A stretch of DNA of 64,000 bases from Nemertoderma westbladi. Taxonomy: Eukaryota; Xenacoelomorpha; Nemertodermatida; Nemertodermatidae. A program made the translations under genes and the position numbers. The notes beneath the pieces are model-generated. The model ran no database searches and was not told the origin of the DNA. It saw only the letters and a list, made by a program, of their open reading frames with translations. The DNA is taken from the NCBI GenBank assembly GCA_032718475.1, contig JAUCBJ010007200.1:160080-224079 (forward strand), read 5' to 3'. This document shows, piece by piece, positions 62,685-64,000 of the stretch. How positions within the stretch are numbered: the first letter of the stretch is position 1; the number at the start of each line of letters is the position of its first letter.

Positions 62685-64000
62685 TGGTTTCTGTCTTCAA
62701 TTTCTTGACAACTTTGTTTGCTCTTTGGAGATCTTTCACTGTGGCAGTAGTCTTTGAGAGACAAGCTAATTGGCATGAGTCGAAACTGACATCAGGTCTT
62801 GACTGAGTTGTAGCCCAGTTAAGTTGACCAATCATAGTCTTAGATAATTTAAGTTCATCATTGTCCAACAACCTATCAGAGATATACATAGGCTTTTCAT
62901 CAACAATATTATCAGGAAGGATGTTGTTATAGTCACTAGTTTTCATTTCCGCAATGTAATGACCTAGACTTACAATTATGCCTGATTTTCTCTGCATTAA
63001 TTCTAGGCCGAGGTACTTCATATTGATCTTAGAATCAGATCCGACAATAAACATGGTGTATAATTTTTGTATTATTAATGTAAACATTTCATTGCCGCCC
63101 CACAAGAAATCATCTACATGGCAACAGATAATTCCATTCAGACGTCCATTTCTCCAATGGAAGAATATGGCTGGATCCACACTTGATTTTTTTAGACCTA
63201 AGTTTTCAAATTCCTTCATTACCCTAAGGTACCACTGTCTACCAGATTCATTGAGTCCATAGACACAATGGTTCAATTTCCACAGTTTAGATGTATTCGC
63301 CTCTTTGGGTGGTTTAATGTATACATCACGTGCCATGGGCATTCCTTGCAAATAAGCACTTTTTATGTCAATGGCATTCATGTCCCACTGCATTGTTGAC
63401 AATATAGTTAAGCATATTCTTAATGATTGCTTGCAGCAGGTAGGAGAGTCAGTCACAGTTTTTACAATATCCTCGAACCCACGAGCACATAAACGTGCTT
63501 TAACTTTAATGATGTCTCCTTTAAATTTTTTTGTGATAACCCACCTAGTCGATATTGTATGCTGCCCATTGTCACTTATTTCAGTGTATGTTTTCATATC
63601 TGACCACTTCTGCATCTCTTCTTTCTTAGCTGTTGTAATTTGATCCTCTCTGCCATCACGGACATGAAGAACTAGAACATCATCATTACTAACAGGTATA
63701 GAATCAATGTTGTCTTCATGGCTACCTTTTGATTCAGAACTAATATCACTGCTTTCATTTTGTGTTTGGCTTGAACTTTCGTCATCATAATCAGCCATCG
63801 CACTACTTATATTCTTCTTCCAATCAGTAATGTCATCTCTGAAACTTTTAGAAAACTTATTTCCATCTTCATCTTTAAGATTCCACCAATGCCAATAGTT
63901 ACCTGTTCGTTTACCACCTCTACTTATTACAGTAGCAGATTTCCATTCTCCGGAGTTATTATCTTTGTAGAGAATGTTGTTGTTGAGGCATTTTTGATAG
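62674..64000 (-). CDS. Copia pol: integrase C-terminus and reverse transcriptase (partial, runs off window)
   Basis: Open from the window end through 63798 (formal ATG) to 62674. The first 65 codons (SGEWKSATVISRGGKRTGNY, WWNL) are the integrase C-terminal region. Then an acidic linker and Copia reverse transcriptase: TRWVITKKFKGD, VKARLCARGFE, AIDIKSAYLQG (motif A), NHCVYGLNESGRQWY and CHVDDFLWGG (motif C, HVDD, about 63105-63130). The HVDDFLWGG form resembles the GalEa Copia lineage of marine animals; lineage is a suggestion. It copies element RNA. The 5' part lies outside the window. Confidence 0.92.
   Translation of the reverse strand, partial: YQKCLNNNILYKDNNSGEWKSATVISRGGKRTGNYWHWWNLKDEDGNKFSKSFRDDITDWKKNISSAMADYDDESSSQTQNESSDISSESKGSHEDNIDSIPVSNDDVLVLHVRDGREDQITTAKKEEMQKWSDMKTYTEISDNGQHTISTRWVITKKFKGDIIKVKARLCARGFEDIVKTVTDSPTCCKQSLRICLTILSTMQWDMNAIDIKSAYLQGMPMARDVYIKPPKEANTSKLWKLNHCVYGLNESGRQWYLRVMKEFENLGLKKSSVDPAIFFHWRNGRLNGIICCHVDDFLWGGNEMFTLIIQKLYTMFIVGSDSKINMKYLGLELMQRKSGIIVSLGHYIAEMKTSDYNNILPDNIVDEKPMYISDRLLDNDELKLSKTMIGQLNWATTQSRPDVSFDSCQLACLSKTTATVKDLQRANKVVKKLKTETIDI

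Overview
The window is animal nuclear DNA and almost all of it is mobile DNA. Evidence for a metazoan: one phase 1-1 exon coding a six-cysteine EGF-like module with good splice sites (487-600, minus strand), a tRNA-derived SINE, several LINE families, BEL/Pao, Ty3/Gypsy and Copia LTR retrotransposons, a TTAA-flanked DNA transposon and satellites. The mix fits a marine invertebrate (a mollusc or similar lophotrochozoan is my guess), but nothing here fixes the species. Apart from the EGF exon I find no convincing host gene.

Layout. 1-6140: host-like DNA with the EGF exon, an 81-bp-arm hairpin, a 315-bp satellite seeded by GTC repeats, a SINE joined to an inverted LINE ORF1 fragment, LINE ORF1, an 85-bp tandem array and a PHD-finger LINE remnant. 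6141-48530: a tandem array LTR(A)-internal 1-LTR(B)-internal 2-LTR(C) of one very large BEL/Pao family, all read on the minus strand. Each internal region has a long leader, a gag-pol frame and, after pol, several kb carrying two accessory reading frames (called Y and Z here) that I do not recognise. Later insertions split the array: a complete LINE in gag of copy 1 (15349-19108), a Gypsy element in LTR B (25053-29318), a TTAA/piggyBac-like non-autonomous transposon (33706-35270) and a truncated LINE (44311-45272) in copy 2. For each insertion the other BEL copy or another LTR preserves the empty site, so boundaries and target duplications can be read directly.

48531-64000: an endonuclease fragment of another LINE, a LINE copy deleted from mid-ORF to its tail, a palindrome-rich MITE-like element, AT-rich duplications, a LINE reverse transcriptase C-terminal fragment, a Gypsy element with LTRs identical by eye (52561-57984), then on the minus strand a decayed 5'-truncated Gypsy element joined to the 3' part of a Copia element that runs off the window end.

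How the parts work together: in each LTR element, gag forms particles, and protease, reverse transcriptase, RNase H and integrase copy and insert the element; LINE proteins nick target DNA and copy their RNA there. All BEL copies here carry stops or frameshifts; the two young Gypsy elements carry identical LTRs but broken frames. The most unusual items are the BEL accessory protein Y, whose two copies differ mostly at synonymous positions (a sign of past purifying selection), the zinc-knuckle protein Z, and the three-LTR array itself.
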